Assembly (NCBI GenBank): GCA_963740455.1 | Contig: CAVUEF010000011.1 | Location: 110,119-174,118, forward strand | DNA length: 64,000 bases | Direction of reading: 5' to 3' | Source: Paucibacter sp963740455 | GTDB lineage: Bacteria; Pseudomonadota; Gammaproteobacteria; Burkholderiales; Burkholderiaceae_C | Part shown: piece after piece, positions 49,030 to 57,805 of the stretch | Layout: the number at the start of each line of letters is the position of its first letter | How positions within the stretch are numbered: the first letter of the stretch is position 1 | Program-made: the position numbers and the translations under genes | Notes under the pieces: generated by a model | What the model saw: only the letters and a program-made list of their open reading frames with translations | What the model was told of the DNA's origin: nothing | Databases searched by the model: none

Positions 49030-51837
49030 ATGTTCAAGAAATCAAAGATCTGCACAGGCGTCTTGCTGGCGCTCGGCGCAGTTGTTGGCACGTCTGCCAT
49101 GGCTCAAGAGACGTTGCAGCGCGTTGAAATCACTGGTTCGTCGATCAAGCGTGTCGAATCAGAGTCAGCGCTTCCGGTTCAGGTCATTACGGCGGCTGAC
49201 ATTGCCAAGACCGGGCTGACAACGGTCACCGATCTGGTCCAGAATCTGCCTTCCATGCAGGGTTTCACGACGAGCTCGCAGTCCATCAATGGTGGTGGCG
49301 GCGGGACGGCTACGGCGTCTTTGCATGCGCTGGGTAGTTCGTACACGCTGGTCTTGCTCAATGGCCGCCGCATGGCACCGTTGAACACGGGCTCAACCGT
49401 CAACTTGAACAGCATTCCATTGTCGGCCATCGAGCGTGTCGAAGTGCTGACTGACGGCGCCTCGGCACTGTACGGCTCAGACGCCATCGCCGGCGTGATC
49501 AACTTCATTACAAAGAAGGAAGCGACAGATGGCTCTGTCAATGTTTCCGTTTATGCCCCTCAACGCTCGGGTGGCGGAAGTTCGTCAGCGTCGATCAGCA
49601 AGGGCTTTGGTGATTTGAATCGCGACAAGTTCAACGTCCTGATCGCAGCCAGCTTCGACAAACAGGATGCACTCTGGGCCAGTCAGCGAGACTTTTCCAA
49701 GACCGGTATCCTCAAGTTCCAGGACATGGGGCAGCCTCAAGAGATCGACTTGGTGAGCAGCAACGGGGTTCCGGCCAACGTAACGGCGATGACTCTGTCT
49801 GACGGCTCCATCATTCGCAACGTTAACGCCTCGTTTTTGAAGAACGGCGCCTGCCCTCCAGGGCAGGTGAATGCAGGCAATCGATGCCTCTTTGACTACT
49901 CGGCAACGGTCGAGAACATCCCGGCCTCGCAGCGCGCCAGCCTGTACGGCAGCGGTCGCTTGCAGGTTTCCGATTCGGTTTCGTTGTTCTCTGAATTGGC
50001 GCTGTCAAATTTCTACGCCGACGCAATTTTTGCGCCGCCCGCGCAGCCCGGATTGGTGGTGCCTCCCGCCTTGCTCAACCAGGATTTCGGACCCTATTTG
50101 GCCCGACTCGGGCATCCCGGTACGACCATTGTTAACGGTCGGATGAACCTGCGTCTGTTTGACGCTGGTGGGCGCCGGGACAGATACCAGACCGATACCA
50201 CGCACTTCGTGCTTGGCGCTGACGCAACGGTTCGCGGATGGGACCTGACAGGCAGCTACACGCACTCGGAAAACAAGGCCTCGGACAAGGCCGATGGCGG
50301 CTATGCCTCGCTGACCAAATTCAACGCCCTGATTGCAAGCGGTACCTGGGATCCGCTGTTGGCCCTGCCCGGCACTTCGACGGCCACCGTGGCGCCGATC
50401 GTTCTGCATCAGATTGTCGATCAGAGCAAGTCTTCGATCGATGTCTTCTCGGCACGCGGTACGGCGTCGGTGGGCAAGTTGGCTGGTGGCGACATCGGAT
50501 TGGCTTTGGGCGCCGCCCTCACCAAGCAGAAGTATTCGGACTCCCCGAGCCCAATTCTGATGGGCGCCAATGCCCTCCAGCCGAATTTTGTGGACGCAAT
50601 CGTGGGTGGCGGGGGCGGTGTGCTGCCTTTCGATTCATCGCGCAACTCATACGGTGTGTTCTCTGAATTGGTGTTGCCGATTACGAAGAAACTGGAAGTG
50701 TCAGGCTCGGCGCGCTTCGACGCGTACGAAGCTGTCAAAAACACACAAAACTTTGATGCGACCGGGACCCCCACTGCTGCGGCGACGCAGGGCAAATCGA
50801 GCTCATCCGGAACCTACAAGTTGAGCCTGCGTTTCCAGCCGACGAAGGACGTGCTGTTGCGCGGTTCTATTGGCACCGGATTCAAGGCGCCGTCGATGGC
50901 CGACATCACGTCGCCGTTGCAAGGCTTTGGCAGCACCGGCTTCCACGCATGTCCGCCCGGATTGGACCCGGCGATTGCCGCTTCTTGTACGGCTATCGCG
51001 TCCGAGTACAACATTCAGGCTGGGGGCAACCCTTCGAGCGGCAGCGGCGCACTGAGACCTGAGAAGTCCACACAATGGACGATGGGTTTCCGAGTCGAGC
51101 CGACCTCGAACATTTCCCTCGGAGCGGACCTGTGGAACGTTCAACTGAAGGATCAGATCAACACCGTCACGGAGAACACGGCGTTCAGCAATGGCGCGCA
51201 GTATGGCAGTCTGTTCAAGATTGCAAACGACCCGATTTCGGGTATGCCAACCTTGACTTTCCTCAGCGTGCCGATCAACACCGGCAAGGCTGTCTACCAG
51301 GGTATTGACTTGGATGGCCAGGGCCGTATCGCGACTCCGCTGGGCAGGCTGACGACGAACCTGCGCGCCACCTACATGATTCGCGCCGACTACCAGACGC
51401 CGGGAACGCCAGGCTACATCACCAGCATGAGCAAGATCGGTCCGGACGGAAAGGTGACGTTCAGGTACCTGATCAATCTCAGCGCATCGCTCGATAGCGG
51501 CAGATTCACGCACACCTTGGGATTGAGCTTCAAGCCAGGCTATATGGACGACACGCTTGACTATTGCCGTACCGATGCCAGCGGCGCCTGTCTGAAGACG
51601 CCATTTGGTGACGATCAGGGACGCTACGTGGGCAGTTATACCTTGGTCGACTGGCAGACCAAGTTCAACTACAACAAGGCGTTGAGCTTGACGGCGGGCA
51701 TCAAGAACCTGCTTGACACCAACCCTCCGTTTTCGGTCATCGACCAATCGGGCACCGGTAATGCACGTGGCTTTGATGGACGTTACACCGACCCGATCGG
51801 CAGGCAGTACTATCTGAGCGCGAACTACAAGTTCTGA
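49030..51837 (+). CDS. TonB-dependent outer-membrane receptor
   Basis: Gated outer-membrane beta-barrel of 935 residues. The signal peptide (GVLLALGAVVGTSAMA) is followed by a TonB-box-like ETLQRVEITGSSIKRV, then the plug domain (about 45-165) with LPVQVITAADIAKTG, LVLLNGRRMAPL and VEVLTDGASALYGSDAIAGVINF, and a large barrel ending in YYLSANYKF with the C-terminal Phe required for insertion. Start ATG 49030 has an aaggagctgaa site. Ligand unknown; sugars, peptides or other nutrients are as likely as siderophores because the plug style with Gly-Ser-Ser-Ile is that of the large nutrient-receptor group. A complete TonB complex is encoded 480 bases downstream on the same strand. Confidence 0.9.
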   Translation: MFKKSKICTGVLLALGAVVGTSAMAQETLQRVEITGSSIKRVESESALPVQVITAADIAKTGLTTVTDLVQNLPSMQGFTTSSQSINGGGGGTATASLHALGSSYTLVLLNGRRMAPLNTGSTVNLNSIPLSAIERVEVLTDGASALYGSDAIAGVINFITKKEATDGSVNVSVYAPQRSGGGSSSASISKGFGDLNRDKFNVLIAASFDKQDALWASQRDFSKTGILKFQDMGQPQEIDLVSSNGVPANVTAMTLSDGSIIRNVNASFLKNGACPPGQVNAGNRCLFDYSATVENIPASQRASLYGSGRLQVSDSVSLFSELALSNFYADAIFAPPAQPGLVVPPALLNQDFGPYLARLGHPGTTIVNGRMNLRLFDAGGRRDRYQTDTTHFVLGADATVRGWDLTGSYTHSENKASDKADGGYASLTKFNALIASGTWDPLLALPGTSTATVAPIVLHQIVDQSKSSIDVFSARGTASVGKLAGGDIGLALGAALTKQKYSDSPSPILMGANALQPNFVDAIVGGGGGVLPFDSSRNSYGVFSELVLPITKKLEVSGSARFDAYEAVKNTQNFDATGTPTAAATQGKSSSSGTYKLSLRFQPTKDVLLRGSIGTGFKAPSMADITSPLQGFGSTGFHACPPGLDPAIAASCTAIASEYNIQAGGNPSSGSGALRPEKSTQWTMGFRVEPTSNISLGADLWNVQLKDQINTVTENTAFSNGAQYGSLFKIANDPISGMPTLTFLSVPINTGKAVYQGIDLDGQGRIATPLGRLTTNLRATYMIRADYQTPGTPGYITSMSKIGPDGKVTFRYLINLSASLDSGRFTHTLGLSFKPGYMDDTLDYCRTDASGACLKTPFGDDQGRYVGSYTLVDWQTKFNYNKALSLTAGIKNLLDTNPPFSVIDQSGTGNARGFDGRYTDPIGRQYYLSANYKF

Positions 51838-51857
51838 CCTATTGCACTTCCACGGCC

Positions 51858-51891
51858 AAGGCCACCTGGTGAATCCGGGCGGCCTTTTTTT
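51858..51891 (+). terminator. Intrinsic terminator after the receptor gene
   Basis: Stem AAGGCC (51858-51863) pairs with GGCCTT, followed by a run of seven T ending at 51891. It lies 20 bases after the receptor stop, so the receptor is a separate transcript from tonB downstream. Confidence 0.75.
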
Positions 51892-52130
51892 CCGACCAAT
51901 CGAGTGGTGATGTGCGCACGAAGCTGCTCGCGGCAGGCCTGAGTAATTGGGCGACCCGTTGCGATTCGAATGAGCCATTCCCTGCGGCTATACCTGTTGA
52001 CAGTTTTGCTTGGGCGCCAACTGTAAGAATCGGGAAAGCCCCATGCAGTGAAGGGATGAAATTGGTTTATCATCCGACCTGGTAATGACTCGGATTGGGA
52101 CTGTGTTTGAGTCGAGTCCGGTCTGTCTTT

Positions 52131-52283
52131 ATGGAGCGCCTGGCGACCTTTTGGGTAACCATCAGTCGACGGGCGTTTTTGTTGACAACTGTGGAATGGT
52201 CGGTGCTCTGCACAGCGATGGTCCTGACGCTGGTGTGCAGCGCCTGTATCGAATCTTCTCCCGTGTTCCAATCACTTATATGA
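52131..52283 (+). CDS. Possible 50-residue hydrophobic leader or small lipoprotein
   Basis: A short frame begins with ATG 52131 and encodes a charged start, a hydrophobic run (WSVLCTAMVLTLVCSAC) and a brief tail. The run resembles a signal or lipoprotein signal but the -3 position before the last Cys is itself Cys, which is poor for a lipobox. No strong ribosome site precedes it. It may be a small membrane peptide or simply part of the tonB leader. Within 51892-52130 I see no other gene; TTGACA at 51997-52002 could be a -35 element. Confidence 0.25.
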   Translation: MERLATFWVTISRRAFLLTTVEWSVLCTAMVLTLVCSACIESSPVFQSLI

Positions 52284-52314
52284 ACGAGATGTGCAGTCAA
52301 TTGAAGGAGCGCGC

Positions 52315-52959
52315 ATGAACTTTGCGCAGCAACAGAACAGCTCAACACGCGTCGTCGGCTTCACGATCGTTGTGCTTATCCATATGGTGTTTGTCTGGGC
52401 GCTGGCCAGCGGTCTGGCGCGCAAGGCCTACGAAAAGGTGGTGGGCCCGATCGAGACCAAGGTGATCGAAGAGGTCAAGAAGGAGTTGCCGCCCGATGAA
52501 CTGCCGCCGCCGCCGCCGTTGAAGGCGCCGCCGCCGCCTTTCATCCCGCCGCCAGAAATTCAGATCACGGCGCCGGTGTCGATGGCACCGACGATCACGC
52601 AGACCACGACAACCCCGCCGCCCAAGACCGAGATCAGGCCGGCACCTCCCGTCGTGCATGCGCCGCCCCCGCCCCGACCCGCCGGACCTGTCAAGGCCGC
52701 CGTGGCTTGTACCAAGATGCCGGTACCTGAAGTGCCTGGCGTGAATTGGTCAGGCGAGGCAACTTTCAATGTCAAGGCGACCTTGAAGCACGGCAAGGTG
52801 GCTTTTCCGATCGAAGTTGTAAGTGCCGATATGCGTGGCGGACGTGACCGCAAGGCACAACGCTCGTTGATCAGTGCGATCGAGGCGGCCATGGCGGGCT
52901 ATGAGTGCACCGGCAACGACATCGAGATTCAGCAGGAATTTGTTTTCCGGATCCAGTAA
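52315..52959 (+). CDS. tonB: TonB family energy-transducing protein
   Basis: Periplasm-spanning transducer of 214 residues. An N-terminal membrane anchor (VVGFTIVVLIHMVFVWALAS) is followed by a Pro-rich spacer (LPPPPPLKAPPPPFIPPP and further PPP runs) and a C-terminal TonB domain of about 85 residues starting at CTKMPVPEVPGVNWSG. The C-terminal domain lacks the enterobacterial YP motif, as in many betaproteobacterial members. ATG 52315 has a gaaggag site. It begins the five-gene series tonB-exbB-exbD-exbD-TPR. Confidence 0.9.
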   Translation: MNFAQQQNSSTRVVGFTIVVLIHMVFVWALASGLARKAYEKVVGPIETKVIEEVKKELPPDELPPPPPLKAPPPPFIPPPEIQITAPVSMAPTITQTTTTPPPKTEIRPAPPVVHAPPPPRPAGPVKAAVACTKMPVPEVPGVNWSGEATFNVKATLKHGKVAFPIEVVSADMRGGRDRKAQRSLISAIEAAMAGYECTGNDIEIQQEFVFRIQ

Positions 52960-53064
52960 TTCCCGCCCTTGTTTTTATTGACCCAACGAGGCGCCGCCGG
53001 AAGTGCGTCGTCTCGATCTTCCTCAAACCACAAGTTTGCTATTTTTTCTGTAGGAGACCCCTCC

Positions 53065-53916
53065 ATGACTTCTCGTTTATCCGCGGTGATCGCCGCCGTC
53101 CTGATGGCCGCTTCTTTGGCTGTATCGCCGGTCTTCGCGCAAGATCAAAAACCTGCAGACGCTGCGTCGGCAGCGGTTGCCGATCCCGCCGCGGTTGCCA
53201 ATATCGCGGCGCCTGCGGCCGCAGCAGAACCTGTTGCTGCCACCGACAATCCCTACGGCCTGAAGGCCATGCTGCAGCATGGCGACTTTGTCTCCAAGGG
53301 TGTGCTGACCTTGCTGGCGCTCATGTCCATGGGCAGTTGGTACATCATCATCACCAAGCTGTGGGACACGCAGAAGATCGGTTCCGAAGCCAAGACCGTG
53401 CGGGCGACCTTCTTCAAGAAGCCCAGCCTGGCTGAAGGCGTGAAGGGCCTCAAAGCCGGCAGCGCGTTCCGCTACATCGCGGAGTCCGGCATGGAGGCCA
53501 GCGAGCACCATGAAGGCGCACTGACCGAAAACATCGACCTCAATTCATGGGTCACGATGAGCCTGGATCGTTCGGTTGGCGAAGTTGCTTCGCGCATGCA
53601 AGGAGGCCTGGGCTTTCTGGCGACCGTGGGTTCGACGTCTCCTTTCATCGGCTTGTTCGGCACGGTGTGGGGCATCTTGCAGGCCTTGACCGCCATCGGC
53701 GTGGCAGGCCAGGCGTCGATCGACAAAGTTGCCGGTCCGGTGGGTGAGGCGCTCATCATGACCGCTCTGGGTCTGGCCGTGGCTGTGCCCGCCGTGCTGG
53801 GTTACAACTGGCTCGTGAATCGCAACAAGGCTGTGATCGGCAATGTGCGCGCCTTTGGCGCCGACTTGCACGGTGTCCTGATGGGCAACCGTAACGTTTC
53901 CAGTGTCAGCCGCTAA
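53065..53916 (+). CDS. exbB: Biopolymer transport protein ExbB (MotA/TolQ/ExbB)
   Basis: Inner-membrane proton-channel subunit, about 283 residues. An N-terminal signal-like segment (AVLMAASLAVSPVFA) and Ala-rich linker precede the core, as in ExbB proteins with an extra leading helix. The core has FVSKGVLTLLALMSMGSWYIIITKLWD, a long cytoplasmic part, and GFLATVGSTSPFIGLFGTVWGI with EALIMTALGLAVAVPAVLGYNWL, the two conserved pore helices. Starts ATG 53065 after taggaga. It partners with the two ExbD genes that follow. Confidence 0.92.
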   Translation: MTSRLSAVIAAVLMAASLAVSPVFAQDQKPADAASAAVADPAAVANIAAPAAAAEPVAATDNPYGLKAMLQHGDFVSKGVLTLLALMSMGSWYIIITKLWDTQKIGSEAKTVRATFFKKPSLAEGVKGLKAGSAFRYIAESGMEASEHHEGALTENIDLNSWVTMSLDRSVGEVASRMQGGLGFLATVGSTSPFIGLFGTVWGILQALTAIGVAGQASIDKVAGPVGEALIMTALGLAVAVPAVLGYNWLVNRNKAVIGNVRAFGADLHGVLMGNRNVSSVSR

Positions 53917-53939
53917 GCCGGCCAGACGGAGAGCCCATC

Positions 53940-54368
53940 ATGGCAATGAACGTCGGATCCAGCTCCGGCGATGACGAGGTGGTCTCGACCATCAACACCA
54001 CGCCCCTCGTGGACGTGATGCTGGTGCTCCTGATCATCTTTCTCATCACCATTCCGGTGGTGACGCAATCGGTGGCTTTGTCTCTGCCGAAAGAGACAAA
54101 CATCCCGCGTGTGACCAAGCCGGAAAATATCGAGATCGCCGTGAACAAGGACGGCGACGTCTATTGGAATGCGATCTTGGTGCCTGACAACAATGCGCTG
54201 TTCGAGCGTTTGAAGAAGATTGCCGTCATGGTGCCCCAGCCCGAAGTGCATATCCGGGGTGATGAGCGCGCACGCTACGAGTCGATCGGACGTGTCGTGT
54301 ACACCTGTCAGCGCGCGAGCATCATGAAGATCAGTTTTGTCACCGAGCCACCGGCTCGTGGCGGTTGA
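53940..54368 (+). CDS. exbD: Biopolymer transport protein ExbD, first copy
   Basis: Single-pass ExbD/TolR subunit of 142 residues. The membrane segment follows STINTTPLVDVMLVLLIIFLITIPVV, where Asp in LVDVMLVLL is the conserved proton-carrying residue. The periplasmic part runs to the end. It begins 23 bases after exbB. A second, clearly different ExbD gene follows directly. Confidence 0.93.
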   Translation: MAMNVGSSSGDDEVVSTINTTPLVDVMLVLLIIFLITIPVVTQSVALSLPKETNIPRVTKPENIEIAVNKDGDVYWNAILVPDNNALFERLKKIAVMVPQPEVHIRGDERARYESIGRVVYTCQRASIMKISFVTEPPARGG

Positions 54369-54382
54369 GCACAGGAGCCAAC

Positions 54383-54814
54383 ATGGCAATGAATGTAGGC
54401 AGTTCAAGCTCTTCCGGTGACCCTGAGGTGATGATGGACGTCAACACGACGCCGCTCATCGACGTGATGCTGGTGCTCTTGGTGATGTTGATCATCACCA
54501 TCCCCATCCAGTTGCATGCAGTCAACCTGAACATGCCAGTCGGCACGCCGCCGCCACCACTCAAGCCACCGGTGGTGGTGACCATCGACGTGGACTTCGA
54601 CGGCACGGTGTTGTGGAACGGCGAGGCCTTGGCCAACGAGGCGGTGGTCGAGCAACGCCTGATCCAGGTGGCTGCCGAGCCCGATCAGGCTGAAGTGCAT
54701 TTGCGCCCCAACCGGCTTGTCGAGTACAAGGCAGTTGCCAAGGTGATGGCCGCTGCGCAGCGTCTGGGCGTCAAGAAGCTGGGGATCATTGGCAGCGAGC
54801 AGTTCGTCAAATAA
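54383..54814 (+). CDS. exbD: Biopolymer transport protein ExbD, second copy
   Basis: A second ExbD of 143 residues with the same layout: MMDVNTTPLIDVMLVLLVMLIITIPIQ, where Asp in LIDVML is conserved. Outside the membrane segment it is only moderately similar to the first copy, including a Pro-rich PVGTPPPPLKPP just after the helix. ATG 54383 has an acaggagcc site. Paired, non-identical ExbD genes behind one ExbB recur in several proteobacteria and suggest a mixed ExbD dimer or alternative complexes. Confidence 0.92.
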   Translation: MAMNVGSSSSSGDPEVMMDVNTTPLIDVMLVLLVMLIITIPIQLHAVNLNMPVGTPPPPLKPPVVVTIDVDFDGTVLWNGEALANEAVVEQRLIQVAAEPDQAEVHLRPNRLVEYKAVAKVMAAAQRLGVKKLGIIGSEQFVK

Positions 54815-54868
54815 GCACAGCTTGCGCGCAACCGTCGAATCCGCCGCTTGCGCGCTCCTATAGGAAAC

Positions 54869-56128
54869 ATGAGCATGAAATTTAGAGCAGTGGCCACGGC
54901 CGCCATTGGCGCCGTGGCTTTTTGTTTTGGCGCCAGTCCTGAAGGTGGTTTCGGTGTCACCTCGGCAAGCGCGCAAGCCGAGTCGGTGCGGGCCGAGGTG
55001 GGTAAGCCCCTGCAGGCTGCGGTGGCCTTGATGAAGAGTGGCAAGTACAAGGATGCCTTGGCCAAACTGCATGAGGTCGAGGGCGTCGCCAATCGCACCG
55101 CCTATGAGAACTACATGATCGAGAACATGCGTGTCGCCGCCGCATCGGGCGCGGGCGAGGCCGACATCATGGCCAAGGCGTTTGAAGGCATGAAGGCCAC
55201 GGGCCGCGTTTCTCAAGCCGAGCAGCTGCGCATCATGGAGTCGATTGCTGCCACCTATCTGCGCAACAAGGACAACGCTCAGGCGCTCAATTGGGCGCAA
55301 CGCTATTTCAAGGAGGGCGGCAACAGCGCCACCATGAAGCAGGTGCAGCAAAACGCGCAATTTCTGTCGGGCGATATGGCGGGCACGATCCGCAATCTGA
55401 CCCAGGAGATCAACGCCGACGAAAAGGCCGGCCGCACGCCGCCGGCCGACAAGATCAACGTCCTGTTCTCGGCGGCGAGTCGCGCCAAGGACAGCAACGC
55501 CGAAGCGTTCGCGCTGGAAAAGCTGCTGGCCTACTACCCCAAGAAGGAGTACTGGGCCGAGGTGCTGAACCGCGTGCAGCGCAAGGCCACTTTTTCAGAC
55601 CGTTTCGCACTCGATGTCTACCGCTTGCAATTGGCCACCGACAATATGAAGTCGGCCAATGACTACATGGAAATGGCGCAGTTGGCGCTGCAAGCCGGTT
55701 CCCCGGCCGAGAGCAAGGCAGTCGTGGACAAAGGTTTTGCCGCGGGTGTGCTGGGCAGCGGCGCCGAGGCGAGTCGCCACAAGCGTTTGAACGACCTGAT
55801 CGTGAAACGCCTGGCCGAGTCCAAGGCGGCGGCGGCGGCCAACGAGGCGCAGGCCCGGGCCGACAAGGACGGCAACGCCTTGGTCGCCCTGGGCTTGAAC
55901 TATGCGTTCAGCAATCAGGCCGCCAATGGTGCCAAGCTGATCGAGCAAGGCATCGCCAAGGACAAGCTCAAACGCGCGGAAGACGCCAAATTGCATCTGG
56001 GTCTGGCCTATATGCAGGCAGGCAACGCGGCCAAGGCGCAGCATGCCTGGCAATCGGTGCGCGGCACTGATGGTGCTGCCGACTTGGCCCGTTTGTGGAT
56101 CATCCAGTCGCGCAACGCAAAGCGCTAG
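54869..56128 (+). CDS. Exported TPR-type repeat protein of the TonB cluster
   Basis: Exported alpha-helical protein of about 419 residues. A signal peptide ends at ASA before QAESVRAEVGKPLQ. The rest is rich in helical repeats with the TPR pattern (KYKDALAKLHEVEG, NAQALNWAQRYFKEGG, HLGLAYMQAGNAAKAQHAW). No enzyme motif is seen. Start ATG 54869 has a taggaaac site. As the last gene of tonB-exbB-exbD-exbD it may be a periplasmic scaffold for the complex, similar in position to TPR accessory proteins of TonB2-type systems (inference). Confidence 0.78.
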   Translation: MSMKFRAVATAAIGAVAFCFGASPEGGFGVTSASAQAESVRAEVGKPLQAAVALMKSGKYKDALAKLHEVEGVANRTAYENYMIENMRVAAASGAGEADIMAKAFEGMKATGRVSQAEQLRIMESIAATYLRNKDNAQALNWAQRYFKEGGNSATMKQVQQNAQFLSGDMAGTIRNLTQEINADEKAGRTPPADKINVLFSAASRAKDSNAEAFALEKLLAYYPKKEYWAEVLNRVQRKATFSDRFALDVYRLQLATDNMKSANDYMEMAQLALQAGSPAESKAVVDKGFAAGVLGSGAEASRHKRLNDLIVKRLAESKAAAAANEAQARADKDGNALVALGLNYAFSNQAANGAKLIEQGIAKDKLKRAEDAKLHLGLAYMQAGNAAKAQHAWQSVRGTDGAADLARLWIIQSRNAKR

Positions 56129-56152
56129 GCCGTTTGTCGGGGCGCCAAACGA

Positions 56153-56177
56153 CGGACCCTGCGGGGTCCGTTTTTTT
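56153..56177 (+). terminator. Intrinsic terminator ending the TonB cluster
   Basis: CGGACCC (56153-56159) pairs with GGGTCCG (56164-56170) around a 4-base loop, followed by seven T. It closes the plus-strand operon 24 bases after the TPR gene stop and before the convergent SDR gene. Confidence 0.9.
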
Positions 56178-56196
56178 CAGTCTGTCCTGGACGGCA

Positions 56197-56964
56197 TCAT
56201 TTGGGCGCCAAGCGTATCGCCCCATCCAGTCTGATCACCTCGCCGTTGAGCATGTCGTTGGTGATGATCTGGTGTACCAGCTTGGCGTAGTCGGCTGGCC
56301 GTCCCAGGCGCGGCGGAAAGGGCACGCCGGCAGCCAGCGCATCTTGGACCTCTTGCGGCATGCCAAACAGCATGGGCGTGCCGAAAATCCCCGGTGCAAT
56401 CGTCATATTGCGTATGCCGTTGCGGGCCAGGTCGCGTGCGATGGGCAGCGTCATGCCGACGATGCCGCCCTTGGACGCAGCGTAAGCGGCTTGGCCGATC
56501 TGGCCGTCGTAGGCAGCGACCGACGCGGTCGATATCAGCACGCCGCGCTCGCCAGTGGCCTCGGGCTCGTTCTTGCACATGGCCGCCGCAGCGAGGCGGA
56601 TCATATTGAAGCTGCCCAGCAGATTCACGTTGATGACCTTGGCGAACTGAGCCAGCGGATGGGCCCCGTCCTTGCCCACCGTCTTGACGCCGATCGCAAT
56701 GCCCGCGCAATTCACCAGGCCCATCAATTTGCCCATTGAAGTGGCTTTGGCGACAACCGCCAGACCATCGGTCTCCTGACTCACATCGCAGCGCACAAAC
56801 GCCGCCGCCTGGCTGCCCAGCTCGGTGGCGAGTGCCTGCCCGCGCTCTTCGGCCAAGTCGGCCAGCACGACGATGGCGCCTTCGCGCACCAGCATGCGGG
56901 CCGCTCCTTCGCCAAGTCCTGAAGCGCCGCCCGTGACAATGAAGACCTTGCCTGCGATGTCCAT
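56197..56964 (-). CDS. SDR family dehydrogenase, 3-hydroxyacyl-CoA dehydrogenase type-2-like
   Basis: NAD(P)-dependent short-chain dehydrogenase of 255 residues. The cofactor motif is TGGASGLGEGAARML, followed by NCAGIAIGVKTVGKDG, the catalytic serine in VLISTASVAAYDGQIGQ and YAASK with catalytic Tyr and Lys. The pattern with VKTVGKDGAHPL matches the HSD10-like 3-hydroxyacyl-CoA dehydrogenase type-2 group of fatty-acid and branched-chain breakdown. Start MDIAGKVFIV. It lies 104 bases downstream of adk on the same strand. Confidence 0.88.
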   Translation of the reverse strand: MDIAGKVFIVTGGASGLGEGAARMLVREGAIVVLADLAEERGQALATELGSQAAAFVRCDVSQETDGLAVVAKATSMGKLMGLVNCAGIAIGVKTVGKDGAHPLAQFAKVINVNLLGSFNMIRLAAAAMCKNEPEATGERGVLISTASVAAYDGQIGQAAYAASKGGIVGMTLPIARDLARNGIRNMTIAPGIFGTPMLFGMPQEVQDALAAGVPFPPRLGRPADYAKLVHQIITNDMLNGEVIRLDGAIRLAPK

Positions 56965-57068
56965 GAAATCCCCTGATGCAATGCTGCGAGTTAGCTTGAC
57001 GTCAACGTCCTTGGTCGGGCACGAATGATGTGGCTGAAAAGGGCCTTTGGCAGGGCGACTGCGTGAGC

Positions 57069-57722
57069 TCAGCTCAAGGCTGCGATCGCACTGTGCGTGA
57101 TCTCGTCCACGCCGCCGATGCCCGAGATGCGTCGGTATCGAGGTGCCAGCGCGTCGCCCGACTCGGCCCAGCGCGTGTAATAGTCGACCAGCGGCCGGGT
57201 TTGAGCGTGATAGACCGCCAGGCGATGCTTGACGGTGGCTTCTTGGTCGTCTTCGCGCTGTATCAAGGCTTCGCCCGTCAGGTCGTCCTTGTCAGCCACC
57301 TTGGGCGGGTTGAACTGCAAGTGGTAGGAGCGGCCCGAGGCAAGGTGCACGCGGCGTCCGGCCATGCGGTTGATGATGGTCGAGTCGGGCACGTCGATTT
57401 CGAGCACGTAGTCCAACCTCACGCCGGCAAGTTTCATCGCGTCAGCTTGTGGAATCGTGCGCGGAAAACCATCGAGCAGAAAGCCGTTGGCGCAGTCCGG
57501 CTGGACAATGCGCTGCTTGACCAGGCTGATGATGATGTCGTCGCTGACCAGTGCCCCCGCATCAATCACCTTCTTGACGGCCAGGCCCATGGCCGTGCCT
57601 GCCTTGACCGCCGCGCGCAGCATGTCGCCAGTGGAGACCTGCGGAATGCCGAACTTCTGACAGATGAAGGCTGCTTGTGTGCCTTTACCGGCACCGGGTG
57701 CGCCCAACAATATCAATCTCAC
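57069..57722 (-). CDS. adk: Adenylate kinase
   Basis: Phosphotransfer between ATP and AMP to give ADP. The 217-residue protein has the P-loop LLGAPGAGKGTQ, DGFPRTIPQAD, the long LID starting AGRRVHLASGRSYHLQFNPP without zinc cysteines, and TGEALIQREDDQEATVKHRL. Normal length for the long-LID bacterial form. Belongs to the Burkholderiales series lpxK-trm112-kdsB-adk on the minus strand. Confidence 0.96.
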   Translation of the reverse strand: MRLILLGAPGAGKGTQAAFICQKFGIPQVSTGDMLRAAVKAGTAMGLAVKKVIDAGALVSDDIIISLVKQRIVQPDCANGFLLDGFPRTIPQADAMKLAGVRLDYVLEIDVPDSTIINRMAGRRVHLASGRSYHLQFNPPKVADKDDLTGEALIQREDDQEATVKHRLAVYHAQTRPLVDYYTRWAESGDALAPRYRRISGIGGVDEITHSAIAALS

Positions 57723-57805
57723 AGGTGTCCTCGATGCGGTGTGAGGGTGCCTTGCGGCGCCTCAAATTCGACCCTGAGGATAGCATGGGCAAGCTGCCAC
57801 GGACC

